64,000 nt of DNA, from assembly GCF_001280565.1 (NCBI RefSeq), contig NZ_LGRO01000001.1, positions 2,604,001-2,668,000 of the forward strand, written 5' to 3'. Source of the stretch: Sulfobacillus thermosulfidooxidans. Its GTDB lineage: Bacteria > Bacillota > Sulfobacillia > Sulfobacillales > Sulfobacillaceae. Positions 1-8,466 of the stretch are shown here, piece after piece. The notes beneath the pieces were generated by a model. It did no database searches and was not told the origin of the DNA. It worked only from the letters and a program-made list of their open reading frames with translations. Position numbers and translations under genes: made by a program. The first letter of the stretch is position 1. Every line of letters starts with the position of its first letter.

Positions 1-122
1 CCGAGCGCGTTGGTATAACTCCAAGACGCCTCGTCAGCTATATATAGTTAAAATATTCTGACTATGTTCCCGCTTCCTCACCAATGCACATTATGAATAA
101 CTGATTGGAAGGAGGAACTTGG
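1..122. other. Leader region of the oxidase operon
   Basis: No gene is readable here. The stretch around 39-58 is AT-rich and may carry the promoter of the rightward oxidase operon, but I cannot match a clean -35/-10 pair. It ends in a strong Shine-Dalgarno sequence, AAGGAGG at 109-115, seven bases before the GTG at 123. Confidence 0.4.
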
Positions 123-770
123 GTGAACAAATTACCAAATGAGCCCCCGGTGGAACCCGAGATTCCCGAAGAACAACAATGGAGTCGCCGTCAGTTCCTC
201 GTGGGGAGTGCTGCTTTAGGGGTAGCGGGCGCGGTCACGTTGTTTGGCCGCCAAGCGCTGGTGGATGCCGCCCGCGGTCTGTTTGGATCGCCCGTGAGTT
301 CGGGGACGGTCCATCTTTACGCGTACGACTATTATTACATTCCCAATTACATGACCTGGCGCGTCGGCGACCAGATGGACATTATCTTCCAAAATCAAAG
401 TCATACCCACTGGCATGAATGGACCATGGGCCGCCATGTGAATGAGGCCTATTTCCAAGCCTTTGGCAATTTGCCGGCGGATGCCTGGGCAGAAGACTTC
501 TGGGATGGGGTCCCTGTGACCTTAAGTGATCCCTATAACATCGATAACTTCGTGCCCAATAAAGCGATTGTGACCTATGACGGGCCGAAGGCGCTCTTTA
601 ACATCCAAACTGGTGGCGACTTTAGTCCGACGTTGAAACCCGGCGGCAGCATTCATATTTCCTTTACCGTGCCCAACAAACCGGGCATTTGGGATTATGG
701 TTGCTTTGTGCAACAGTACATTCACTACCGCACGGGCATGCGCGGGAAAGTCATGATTTTGCCGGCCTGA
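123..770 (+). CDS. Tat-exported cupredoxin (blue copper protein)
   Basis: This is a secreted or membrane-anchored type I copper protein, 215 residues, probably passing electrons to the CuA oxidase encoded next. A twin-arginine signal is seen (SRRQFLVG, Arg22-Arg23, then a hydrophobic stretch). Copper ligands are readable as a His cluster near residues 94-98 and a C-terminal Cys194, His201, Met206. The Cys-to-His loop has six intervening residues, longer than the two to four usual in small blue copper proteins. The GTG start at 123 is chosen because AAGGAGG lies seven bases upstream; an upstream in-frame TTG at 105 lies before that site. Membership of an iron- or sulfur-oxidation chain is inferred from context only. 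An alternative is a nitrosocyanin- or sulfocyanin-like protein. Confidence 0.85.
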   Translation: MNKLPNEPPVEPEIPEEQQWSRRQFLVGSAALGVAGAVTLFGRQALVDAARGLFGSPVSSGTVHLYAYDYYYIPNYMTWRVGDQMDIIFQNQSHTHWHEWTMGRHVNEAYFQAFGNLPADAWAEDFWDGVPVTLSDPYNIDNFVPNKAIVTYDGPKALFNIQTGGDFSPTLKPGGSIHISFTVPNKPGIWDYGCFVQQYIHYRTGMRGKVMILPA

Positions 771-794
771 GGCTGAGAAAGGAGCACGCCCGTC

Positions 795-1613
795 ATGGGA
801 GAGAATGTTCTCTTTACGATCTTGTGGGTCGTCTTGAGTGTGTTGGCAGAGATTGGGGACCGGGTGCTGATTCACCATGACCCGATGTACTATATTGTCT
901 CCAACCAAGGGGAATTGGCACTGCAGGCGTTTAATTTCATCATGGTGGTGTTAACCCCGATTTTTGTGTTTGTCGTCTTGTTCCTGCTTTTTACGATGGT
1001 GCGCTTCCACACCAAACGGGGCGAAATGCCACCCGCGAACCGCCGGTTCGCGGTGGACAACAAAGCGTTTGTGGTGGTGTGGGTCGGCGGCAGTATTATT
1101 ATCAACTTGCTCTTTTTCCTCCATCCGACGACCTCCGCCATGGAGCAAATGTTTGCCTTAGATGAACCCGCGGCCAACACCCACGACTTAATTGTGGATG
1201 TCACGGCCCGGCAGTGGGAATGGATCTTCAGTTATCCCCAATATGGGCTAACCCAAACCGTGAATGCCAACGGGCAAGACCTGTTGGAACTGCCGGTGAA
1301 CAAGCCCGTAGAATTTGTGTTGCGGTCCTACGACCCTTATCACACCTACGACCAATATGCCGATGTGATTCACAGTTTTTGGATTCCGGCCTTTGGGATT
1401 AAAGAAGATGTGATTCCCGGGGAAACCCGCTATGAGTACCTGACTCCCACCCAGATTACGTCCTTCCGCGTCAATCCCATGGTGCGGGTGCAATGTGCTG
1501 AAGTGTGTGGACCGGGTCATCCGTGGATGGAAGCCCCCTTGAAAGTGGTGTCGCCAGCGCAATTTGCGCAGTGGATTCGATACGAAAAATCGTTAGCGAA
1601 TGGGGCGGGATAA
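795..1613 (+). CDS. coxB: Haem-copper oxidase subunit II (CuA)
   Basis: Subunit II of a cytochrome c oxidase-type terminal oxidase, 272 residues; it receives electrons at the dinuclear CuA centre outside the membrane. Two membrane helices lie at about 46-70 and 90-110. The aromatic electron-entry motif QWEWIFSYP sits near 140-148. All CuA ligands are present: His193, Cys234, Glu236, Cys238, His242 and Met245 (CAEVCGPGHPWM). There is no fused cytochrome c domain and none is encoded nearby, so the upstream cupredoxin is the likely donor. AAAGGAG lies ten bases before the ATG. Confidence 0.95.
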   Translation: MGENVLFTILWVVLSVLAEIGDRVLIHHDPMYYIVSNQGELALQAFNFIMVVLTPIFVFVVLFLLFTMVRFHTKRGEMPPANRRFAVDNKAFVVVWVGGSIIINLLFFLHPTTSAMEQMFALDEPAANTHDLIVDVTARQWEWIFSYPQYGLTQTVNANGQDLLELPVNKPVEFVLRSYDPYHTYDQYADVIHSFWIPAFGIKEDVIPGETRYEYLTPTQITSFRVNPMVRVQCAEVCGPGHPWMEAPLKVVSPAQFAQWIRYEKSLANGAG

Positions 1614-1667
1614 ATCCGTCTGGGACGATTGACTAAGGTTAGGGAGATTTTTGAAGGAGGGATAATC

Positions 1668-3614
1668 GTGGCACATGCTGTAATGACGCCCGAACACCAA
1701 CCGCTTTCGCGCCCGAAGAAGGCCATGATGCCTCCGGTGCTGCGGGGCTTTTTATGGGCCGCTATAGGCTTTCTCTTGGTCAACACCTTTGTGATTGCCG
1801 TGGATCCGTTTCGGGGGCATCCCTTTGTGACCGGGCCCTCGGTGACGCTGGGGTGGTTTGGCGCCGTGATTGGATGGCTCTTAGGCATAGGTGTCTATGA
1901 CGCGGTGTTATTGCCCTTAATGGGATTTGACACCCGCTGGGTGGAACGGGACAAAGGCTGGCGCCGCTACTGGGAAATTGCCAGTGACCACAAAGTCATC
2001 GGCATCCAGTATATGATGTTTGCGGTTGGCGGTTTCCTGATTGCGGGCGCTATTGCCATGCTCATGCGTTATGAACTGATGACGCCGTATTTGACGATTT
2101 TCCACTACCCCAGCAACTATCTAACGGCGGTGGGCATTCACGGCACCTTGATGATGTTTTCGTTCGCCACCGTGTTCATGATTGGCGGTTTAGGCAACTA
2201 TTTTGTGCCGCTCATGATTGGGGCCCGTGAAACGGTGTTATCCAAGCTCTCAGGCATTGGGGTCTGGTTGGTCCCGGCAGGAATTCTGACCGTGCTCTTT
2301 AGCCCGATTTTGGGGGAATGGTCAACCGGATGGCGGGGTTATGAGCCCTTAGCGGGCCAAGACGCCAACGGCATTATCTTCTACTACTTGGGTGTGTTAG
2401 CGATAACGATGTCCTCACTCATTGTGGCTTTGAACCTGGTGGCCACGGTGATGTTTCGGCGGGCGCCGGGCATGACGTGGGGGCGCTTGCCGCTGTTCGT
2501 GTGGGGCCAAGTCACCGTCAATTTGCTGATGCTGATTTGGTTCCCGGAAATTCAGACCACCTTCGTGATGGGGCTGTTAGATAAAATCGTGCCCTTGAAC
2601 TTCTTTACGGCCACGGGCAGTCCGTTAACCTATTTGATGCTCTTCTGGTTATTTGGGCACCCCGAAGTGTACATCATTGCTGTGCCAGCCTTCGCCCTGT
2701 GGAATGAAATTATTCCGGTGATGGCGCAGAAATCGCTGTTTGGCCGGCAATGGGCCGTGATTGGCTTAGTGTTCGTGATGATGCTCTCCGGGCTCGTGTG
2801 GGCGCATCACATGTTCACCAACTTGCGCAACAGTGAGATCTTGCCCTTTTCCTTCTTTACCGAGATGATTTCCATTCCTACCGGGTTTGCCTACATGTCG
2901 GCAGTGGGGACCTTATGGAAGTCGAAAATTCGGCTGACCACGCCGGTGATCTGGATTTTCATGAGCATGTTCAACTTCCTCATTGGCGGACTCACGGGCG
3001 TGTTTTTGGCGGACCCGATTGTCAACTTGCAGCTCCATGACACCTTCTGGGTGGTCGGGCACTTCCACTACACCATTATCGGATCGATGGTCTTCAGTGG
3101 GTTTGGCGCCATGTATTACTGGCTGCCGAAACTCTCGGGGCGGATGTACAACGAGACCTGGGGCAAGACCTTGGCGATTATCACCTTCTTTGCCTTTAAC
3201 TTGACGTTCAGCCAGTTCTTCCTCTTAGGACTCCACGGAATGAACCGCTGGGTCCCAGCCTACCCGGCATATCTGCAACCGATGAACTTTGAGGTGTCGA
3301 TTTTCGCCTTTATCTTAGGGGCGTCCTTTGTGGCCAATATCATTTACATTGGCTACTGCTGGGCGAATGGCGAAAAAGCCAGCGAGAATCCGTGGAATGC
3401 CAAAACCCCCGAGTGGTTTACCTCGTCGCCTGCACCGCGATACAACTTCCCGGTACAGCCAGAAATTGTAGCTAGCCTGTATATGTATGGGGAAGGAACC
3501 AAAGTTCCGGTAGTGACGACCGCATATGATGAGCTGGCCGCCACAAGCCGGGCCTCCACGGATCCCCACTATGATTGGCATGATTACATGCCTACGCCAC
3601 CACACAACAAATAG
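1668..3614 (+). CDS. coxA: Haem-copper oxidase subunit I
   Basis: Catalytic subunit of the terminal oxidase, 648 residues, reducing O2 to water at a haem-CuB centre in the membrane. The GTG at 1668 follows GAAGGAGGG; an earlier TTG at 1629 has no ribosome site. Haem and CuB ligands are intact: His158 (GIHGT), His331 with the cross-linking Tyr335 and Glu333 (GHPEVY), His380-His381 (AHHM), and His465 and His467 (GHFHY). About two extra N-terminal helices precede the core. The usual D-channel Asp is Glu188 (GARE) and the usual K-channel Lys is Ala408 (IPTGFA), so proton uptake must differ from classic A1 oxidases. It lies between subunit II and subunit III genes. Confidence 0.95.
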   Translation: MAHAVMTPEHQPLSRPKKAMMPPVLRGFLWAAIGFLLVNTFVIAVDPFRGHPFVTGPSVTLGWFGAVIGWLLGIGVYDAVLLPLMGFDTRWVERDKGWRRYWEIASDHKVIGIQYMMFAVGGFLIAGAIAMLMRYELMTPYLTIFHYPSNYLTAVGIHGTLMMFSFATVFMIGGLGNYFVPLMIGARETVLSKLSGIGVWLVPAGILTVLFSPILGEWSTGWRGYEPLAGQDANGIIFYYLGVLAITMSSLIVALNLVATVMFRRAPGMTWGRLPLFVWGQVTVNLLMLIWFPEIQTTFVMGLLDKIVPLNFFTATGSPLTYLMLFWLFGHPEVYIIAVPAFALWNEIIPVMAQKSLFGRQWAVIGLVFVMMLSGLVWAHHMFTNLRNSEILPFSFFTEMISIPTGFAYMSAVGTLWKSKIRLTTPVIWIFMSMFNFLIGGLTGVFLADPIVNLQLHDTFWVVGHFHYTIIGSMVFSGFGAMYYWLPKLSGRMYNETWGKTLAIITFFAFNLTFSQFFLLGLHGMNRWVPAYPAYLQPMNFEVSIFAFILGASFVANIIYIGYCWANGEKASENPWNAKTPEWFTSSPAPRYNFPVQPEIVASLYMYGEGTKVPVVTTAYDELAATSRASTDPHYDWHDYMPTPPHNK

Positions 3615-3626
3615 GGGGGAAAAACG

Positions 3627-4205
3627 ATGGTGAACAAACCCGAAATATCTGCAGAGCGTAGCAGTGAGGCAATTACCCCGCATAATTACCGGGCGGTCCG
3701 TTTTAGTATGCTGGTCTTTATTGCCACCCAAATTGTGCCCTTTGTCGTCTTGTTTGAGGCGAAGTATCTCTATGACGGCACGTATGTGGCCCCGCAAGCC
3801 AATCAAGGCTTTGGCGTGGTGGTCGCGGCCTTGATGGCGGTGAGTGCTGTGGTCGCTTGGGGCGCGGTAACCGCAGGCCGTCATGCTCAGGACCGGGATC
3901 AGGTGGGATCCCGCCTCAAGATCGCGGCGGGGTTAGGCCTCCTTGCGATGTTAGGGGTGGTGTACCAGTGGGGAATGCGCTATGTTTCGCCCCAGTCCCG
4001 CTTTGGCGAAATGTATTACATCATTTTGGGCGCCGATCTCGTGTATGCCGTCGTTGGGCTGATTATGCTCGGTATTAGCATTATCCGCAATGTGCGTCAA
4101 AACATGGCGCCCGAACGGTTTTGGACAGCGGAAGCAAGCGTGTACTTCTGGATTTATGTGGCTCTGGCGTGGATTGCGAGCTGGCTCGCCATCTACATCA
4201 TTTGA
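3627..4205 (+). CDS. coxC: Haem-copper oxidase subunit III-like protein
   Basis: A 192-residue protein with about five hydrophobic helices, in the position and size range of cytochrome oxidase subunit III. It starts 12 bases after the coxA stop with a GGGGGG-type ribosome site. Subunit III supports stability and proton uptake of subunit I. The pattern of a short charged N-terminus (about 22 residues), two helices, a loop, and three further helices fits the short five-helix forms. The family call rests on topology and operon position more than on sharp motifs. Confidence 0.8.
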   Translation: MVNKPEISAERSSEAITPHNYRAVRFSMLVFIATQIVPFVVLFEAKYLYDGTYVAPQANQGFGVVVAALMAVSAVVAWGAVTAGRHAQDRDQVGSRLKIAAGLGLLAMLGVVYQWGMRYVSPQSRFGEMYYIILGADLVYAVVGLIMLGISIIRNVRQNMAPERFWTAEASVYFWIYVALAWIASWLAIYII

Positions 4206-4223
4206 GGACAGGAGGGGATGGGT

Positions 4224-4454
4224 ATGGGAGGCGGATTTTGGCCGACACTGCCGTTGAAAATGCCCTACAGCGAGGGGATGCCCCATTGGTGGGATCCTGC
4301 CTGGTGGATTTTTCAGATTGTGGTCATGTCGATTTTGTTGCTCACCTTACGTAAAGTCGCGATGAGTATTGATCAGGCGGAAAAAGTGGAAAAAGAGCAA
4401 AGAGTATCCCGAAGGCGCTCACCGGGAACTCCTCCACCCAATATACCGGGTTAA
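4224..4454 (+). CDS. Small membrane protein of the oxidase operon
   Basis: A 76-residue protein with one central membrane segment (about 24-43), an aromatic Trp/Pro-rich N-terminus (HWWDPAWW) and a Lys/Arg-rich, Pro-ending tail that should face the cytoplasm. It follows coxC by 18 bases and is the last gene before the terminator, so it is probably a small accessory (subunit IV-like) component of the oxidase. ATG at 4224 gives eight bases from AGGAGG; ATG at 4218 is only two bases away and is less likely. I do not recognise a named family. Confidence 0.7.
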   Translation: MGGGFWPTLPLKMPYSEGMPHWWDPAWWIFQIVVMSILLLTLRKVAMSIDQAEKVEKEQRVSRRRSPGTPPPNIPG

Positions 4455-4493
4455 CGAGGAACAAAGACAAAAACTGACTGTAAAGCATAACAC

Positions 4494-4530
4494 AACGAAA
4501 GACGAGGGCCCGTTTTCCTCGTCTTTCGTT
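4494..4530. terminator. Bidirectional terminator between oxidase operon and uspA
   Basis: A 14-base-pair perfect stem (4494-4507 with 4517-4530) with a nine-base loop lies between convergent transcripts. Both flanks carry A/T stretches (the stem starts with AACGAAA and ends with TTTCGTT), so it can serve the rightward cox operon and the leftward uspA gene. Confidence 0.85.
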
Positions 4531-4550
4531 CATTTACCCCAGTGATTCGT

Positions 4551-4967
4551 TTATCGCACAACCAATACCGGCCGCACAGTATGGTCCAGAAGATGGCGAC
4601 TGACGCTCCCCAGAACGAGTCTATCGAAACCGTGGTAGCCATGACTACCTACCACAATAACGTCGGCTCCATAACGTTCAGCCTCCTGAGCAATCGTCGT
4701 TGAGGCATGACCTTCGACGACCACTAACTCCACATCATGGGAATTGCCAAACAAATCGTGAATCTGCCTCTCCACATTACGCTGTTCATTGTATGCCAAA
4801 TCTTCAAAACCCGAAGGGACGAGGGCCTGTGGTGGATATGCAAATACCTCCCGAACATAAAGGGCAATCACTTTGGCCTCAGGAAACCCGGTCTTTAGAT
4901 GTTGGACCATTTTTCCGGCCGCATATGCACTTTCTGAGCCATCAGTTGCCCACAAAATGATCTGCAT
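4551..4967 (-). CDS. Universal stress protein, UspA family
   Basis: A 138-residue single-domain Usp protein, cytoplasmic. The ATP-binding signature near the C-terminus is readable as VGSHGYHGFDRLVLGS (G-x2-G-x9-G-S form), and the N-terminus IILWATDGSESA is typical. ATP-binding Usp proteins help cells survive energy and oxidative stress. It runs towards the oxidase operon and stops 20 bases after the shared terminator. Its upstream region carries three copies of a TGGWCCA heptamer that may be an operator. Confidence 0.9.
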   Translation of the reverse strand: MQIILWATDGSESAYAAGKMVQHLKTGFPEAKVIALYVREVFAYPPQALVPSGFEDLAYNEQRNVERQIHDLFGNSHDVELVVVEGHASTTIAQEAERYGADVIVVGSHGYHGFDRLVLGSVSRHLLDHTVRPVLVVR

Positions 4968-5087
4968 GTTTTACCCCCTCCCCCGTTCCGAAGGTCTACA
5001 TTATCTACCAGTCCCTTCGGTATCGGAACTGGATGGTTCCGACAATTTGATTATGGATCCTGACTCTTAGCGGAGGTTAGGGACAAG

Positions 5088-5116
5088 TGGTCCAAAGCTG
5101 TGGACCAGATGGACCA
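5088..5116. repeat. Clustered TGGWCCA heptamers upstream of uspA
   Basis: TGGTCCA at 5088-5094 and TGGACCA at 5101-5107 form a 7-bp inverted repeat with a six-base spacer, and a third TGGACCA lies at 5110-5116. The cluster sits about 120 bases upstream of uspA and 40 bases downstream of the peptidase stop. It could be a regulator site or a weak hairpin. Confidence 0.35.
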
Positions 5117-5155
5117 TTCCTGCCATTTGGCCCATGGAGCGTTAACACATTACTG

Positions 5156-5902
5156 TTAAGAGGACGAAGTGACAGCGAATGTGGTGGCGTTAATGAGAGC
5201 GGGAGCGGCGCGGATAATCCCATCAATTCGCAAATCAATGGGGACTGATTGCTCGACGGTCACCATCTGACCTGCTTGGGTCTTGGCCTTGGCATAAAAT
5301 AGTTCGATATCTTGAAAACGCGGAAAGGTGGCAAATTGGTTGTTGATTAGCGGATCTTCCACAATCCATTCGGCCGAATGAGGATTCAAAGAATATTGCA
5401 CATTATAAGTCTGTCGGTAACTGCCGGCTTGCAAGTCTAAGGCCCATTCTTGAGATTTGACATGATAAATGGCCACATGGACAGCTTCTCCGCTTGGCAA
5501 GTTTTGGGCAATCGGTTTTAAGGGTTCAGGTAGACCTTCGATCCACAAAATCGTTTGGGATCCCGTTGCCGTGTTCTTGGTTAACGTCCCTGCTTGTAAA
5601 AGGCGCTGTTGAGGCGCTCCCCCTAGTCCTACCCAAACAGCTAATGAACCGGGTGAGGTCAGTTTGGGAATGCGCCAACTGGCCTCAATGGATTGATACG
5701 TCCCATGATTACTAACATATCCTGCCCAATTGCGACTGATTTCTAAAGGTCCTTCAGGAGGGCTTTGGACAGAAAACGGTTCAGGGAGAGGTAAGGTTAC
5801 AGGATGCGAGTGGATGGGCAGACCAGGCCATGAATCTAAGGGATTGGCATTAATCGCCAAGAGTCCAAAGCCTATCGCCACAATCCAATACATGGGCCGC
5901 AT
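5156..5902 (-). CDS. Secreted G1 family (eqolisin-like) glutamic peptidase
   Basis: A 248-residue exported acid peptidase. After a signal peptide (about 1-20) and a Pro-rich linker, the G1 hallmarks appear in order: NWAGY at 58-62, VWVGLGG near 90-95, the catalytic Gln103 in LLQAGT, and the catalytic Glu178 in SAEWIVEDP. In the G1 family (scytalidoglutamic peptidase is the type) this Gln/Glu pair activates water at low pH, and the enzymes resist pepstatin. That suits an acidophile, whose exterior is acidic. ATG at 5902 follows GGAGGGAGGG by about eleven bases; an earlier in-frame ATG at 5956 has no ribosome site. The gene appears to be transcribed alone. Confidence 0.88.
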   Translation of the reverse strand: MRPMYWIVAIGFGLLAINANPLDSWPGLPIHSHPVTLPLPEPFSVQSPPEGPLEISRNWAGYVSNHGTYQSIEASWRIPKLTSPGSLAVWVGLGGAPQQRLLQAGTLTKNTATGSQTILWIEGLPEPLKPIAQNLPSGEAVHVAIYHVKSQEWALDLQAGSYRQTYNVQYSLNPHSAEWIVEDPLINNQFATFPRFQDIELFYAKAKTQAGQMVTVEQSVPIDLRIDGIIRAAPALINATTFAVTSSS

Positions 5903-6140
5903 AAAAACGTTATCCCTCCCTCCAAAATTTGTTCCGGGATACATGAAACACCGCATAACTCATTACTCAAATTGTAGCGTTGTTTTGTGGAGGTGCAACT
6001 CGCGTGCTCGCTGAAAACGTCTATAATAAACTGTATTCTCGCTTCATATGTACAATTCTTGGAAACTTCATGAGGATCTCTCGCACAGTCTCTTCCGTAT
6101 CCCATCAAGAGACCCATAAGGGAAAGGAGCCTGAAATATC

Positions 6141-6530
6141 ATGACGTATGAGGAATTGCAGAAATATCCAGCCATCCAATTGCGTTATGGATATAAAGTT
6201 GTGAAGGTCACGAATGATCCCGCGGAATATCTTCCTGTGTCCCCTTCATCCGGTTCCACGGTTCGCTATCACCTGAACTCATGGAATCTCCAAGAAGAGA
6301 ATATGGGACCATTTCTCGTTCAGGATGATTTTGACACCGCACAACGCATCGCGCGTACCATACCTGAGGTAACTATCTTATTCGTCGCGTATATTCCCCT
6401 CCCATCTTCACCCACCGCTGCTGTCCTATGGACAACACAGAATGGTGAAAAAATCGAGGCGCCTGTGCCGCCAGGCGGTCTTTTGGCCCGCGCTGTTTTG
6501 CCTCTTCTCGATGTTTTGAGCTTGTCTTAA
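6141..6530 (+). CDS. Hypothetical protein
   Basis: A 129-residue soluble protein with no signal peptide or clear membrane helix; I do not recognise its family. It starts at ATG 6141 with AAAGGAG about 12 bases upstream. The sequence alternates beta-like stretches (LRYGYKVVKVT; VTILFVAYIPLP) and ends with a hydrophobic helix-like tail. It stands alone between the leftward peptidase and a leftward hydrolase. Coding quality is reasonable, but function is unknown. Confidence 0.6.
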   Translation: MTYEELQKYPAIQLRYGYKVVKVTNDPAEYLPVSPSSGSTVRYHLNSWNLQEENMGPFLVQDDFDTAQRIARTIPEVTILFVAYIPLPSSPTAAVLWTTQNGEKIEAPVPPGGLLARAVLPLLDVLSLS

Positions 6531-6557
6531 CCTACGACACCTACGACCAAGATGGTT

Positions 6558-7427
6558 TTAGGATAGGGTGCCCATTGGGCGAGGTCTCAGGGATTCAGCA
6601 CGAAGTTGACGCGCTATCCACGCGATGGACTTCTGCAAAACGAAATCAGGTTGGTCTGCAATCAAACTATGGCCGCTGGCATTATGGTAGTGCAATTCTA
6701 GGTTATGATGGGATTTTAAGAGGCCCTCGGTATCATCATTGCGGGTTACCGCATCATGGGTGCTTAACAAGGTTAAAAGGGGTAAATGCGGAAGGGGTTT
6801 TTGTTTAGCCTCTTTTTGTGCCTTCCATAGGTTAACAAGAAAGCCTAATGTATAATGACGGTTAACATTTCTGTCCTCCATGATGATACGACTAATATCA
6901 GGATGGAGCGAGACACCCTGGACAGGAAGGGGACGCAGCGGTCTAAGTTTTGGTAATAAGGGATGAACAATGTGGGTCATGACATCGTATAGCCAGGGGG
7001 GAAGGGTTAGCTGGAGTCCAAAAGCAGGCGCAATTAAAATCGCTCCGAGCACATCTTCAAGCTCTTGTTGGCACGCCAAATAAGCCATTAGTGCCCCGTA
7101 ACTTTCTCCGCCAATAAAAATTGGGGAGGAATACTGTTGATGCAAATGCGCATAAATGCGCTGGATGTTATTGATGTGCTGGCTAAAATGACGGAGATGG
7201 CCTCTTGTGCCGTGAGAGCGCCCATGCCCTTCTAAATCAGGTAAAATGACACGAATGCCTGCCTGAGCCCATTTTACTGCGATGGGAAGATAATATTCAC
7301 TGTGAACGAGAGAGGCGTGAATGAAAATCAATTGAGCTCTCCACTTTTCAGGACTCACCTGGCGAATAAAAAGAGGCGTTTGTCCGTCTGAAAGAAACTC
7401 GGCATCCATGGTAATCGCGTGTGTCAT
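6558..7427 (-). CDS. Alpha/beta hydrolase, monoacylglycerol lipase-like
   Basis: A 289-residue cytoplasmic serine hydrolase of the S33/lysophospholipase-like group. The nucleophile elbow is GGESYG (about residues 107-112), the acid is likely the Asp of STHDAV, and the catalytic His lies in ASGHSLI. The N-terminal FIHASLVHSEYY takes the oxyanion-loop position and LPDLEGHGRSHG is typical of monoglyceride lipase relatives. ATG at 7427 has AAAGGA six bases upstream; the ATG at 7445 lies before that site. Substrate is not readable from sequence; a lipid or ester is likely. Confidence 0.82.
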   Translation of the reverse strand: MTHAITMDAEFLSDGQTPLFIRQVSPEKWRAQLIFIHASLVHSEYYLPIAVKWAQAGIRVILPDLEGHGRSHGTRGHLRHFSQHINNIQRIYAHLHQQYSSPIFIGGESYGALMAYLACQQELEDVLGAILIAPAFGLQLTLPPWLYDVMTHIVHPLLPKLRPLRPLPVQGVSLHPDISRIIMEDRNVNRHYTLGFLVNLWKAQKEAKQKPLPHLPLLTLLSTHDAVTRNDDTEGLLKSHHNLELHYHNASGHSLIADQPDFVLQKSIAWIARQLRAESLRPRPMGTLS

Positions 7428-7621
7428 AATTATCCTTTCTATCATCTTCTTAGACTATAACCTCTTTGCCTAGTCGTGAACATAGTCCATCATTAGGATT
7501 TTAGGATTTTCAATTTTGACCGGATTTACGCCGCTTCAGAAGGAATTCTCAAAACTTCTTGCGAATAGTCAATGTATAGTCTTCGTGAAAAAAAATAGAC
7601 AATAGAAAGAAGAGAACCTGA

Positions 7622-8326
7622 GTGAGCATGAAACCTTTGATCTTAATGCTCCATGGCATGAGTACAGGCCCTGGACACCTGAAAAATTTTTGGGGCGAGA
7701 CTCGCGATTTTGATGTTGAATATATGGCTTTGCCTATTTTGCGAGAGGGTCCGGAATTCGTCAGGACATTAACCCAACACGATATTTTTCGCGATTTGTA
7801 TGCGGCCGTATTCTTAGAAAGTTTAAAAGAAATCACTACCCGCATACAATCCGAAAACGAACAACGACGTACCGGATTATTTGGTTTTTCGATTGGAGCA
7901 TACATTGCACTATGGGCGGGACTAGTCGACCATCCAGAACGCATTCAGGCTGTCGTAGCTGTCGGCGGTGTACCGTCCTTCGACTATCTCCGCTATTATT
8001 ATCCGGATTATGATTTTTCCACCCCTCATGCTGTTCAGTTGATGGAAGAAACCGATTTAAGTCGGCGTCCCCTCTCCCTCAAGGGACAACATGTGCTGAT
8101 CCAACACGGGATTTCCGACCCGGTTGCGCAAATCGATTGGATTAAACCGTGGGCACAATCGCTTGCTGAAAAATATCCCCAACACGTGTCATGGGTGACA
8201 TATCCCTCCTTGCAACATCGGCTGTGGGCAGAAAGTTCGGCGGAAGAAGAGGATGTGCTAGCCTTGCGAGAGACGACCCTCAAATGGTTTACCGAAGCAT
8301 TGGGATCTGCAAGTCCCCGAGGATAA
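7622..8326 (+). CDS. Alpha/beta hydrolase
   Basis: A 234-residue serine hydrolase of the dienelactone hydrolase/esterase-like type. It shows LMLHGM at the start, the nucleophile motif GFSIGA near residue 87, the acid Asp in HGISDPV and a His in LQHRLW. The start may be GTG 7622 or ATG 7628; both follow a weak purine-rich site (AAGAAGAGAA). It is divergent from the hydrolase at 6558, with about 190 bases between starts that should hold both promoters. The substrate cannot be predicted. Confidence 0.8.
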   Translation: MSMKPLILMLHGMSTGPGHLKNFWGETRDFDVEYMALPILREGPEFVRTLTQHDIFRDLYAAVFLESLKEITTRIQSENEQRRTGLFGFSIGAYIALWAGLVDHPERIQAVVAVGGVPSFDYLRYYYPDYDFSTPHAVQLMEETDLSRRPLSLKGQHVLIQHGISDPVAQIDWIKPWAQSLAEKYPQHVSWVTYPSLQHRLWAESSAEEEDVLALRETTLKWFTEALGSASPRG

Positions 8327-8433
8327 CAGATTCGTTGTGTTGTGCTAAATGAGTTGCGAATGAAGACATATCCGGCGACATAATGTTTCCCTACCGAAAC
8401 CATTGGGATAAATATCAATGTCGTCAAAAAGGC

Positions 8434-8460
8434 AGAAGGCGCAATAACATTGCGCCTTCT
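8434..8460 (-). terminator. Terminator of the zinc-ribbon gene
   Basis: A 10-bp stem (8434-8443 with 8451-8460) with a seven-base loop. Read on the minus strand it is followed by GCC and a run of five T, as expected for intrinsic termination of the leftward zinc-ribbon gene. Confidence 0.75.
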
Positions 8461-8466
8461 TGAGGT

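Noticed and set aside
4700-4960. Rightward frame opposite uspA
   Set aside because: Shadow of a well-supported Usp gene with clear ATP-binding motif on the other strand.
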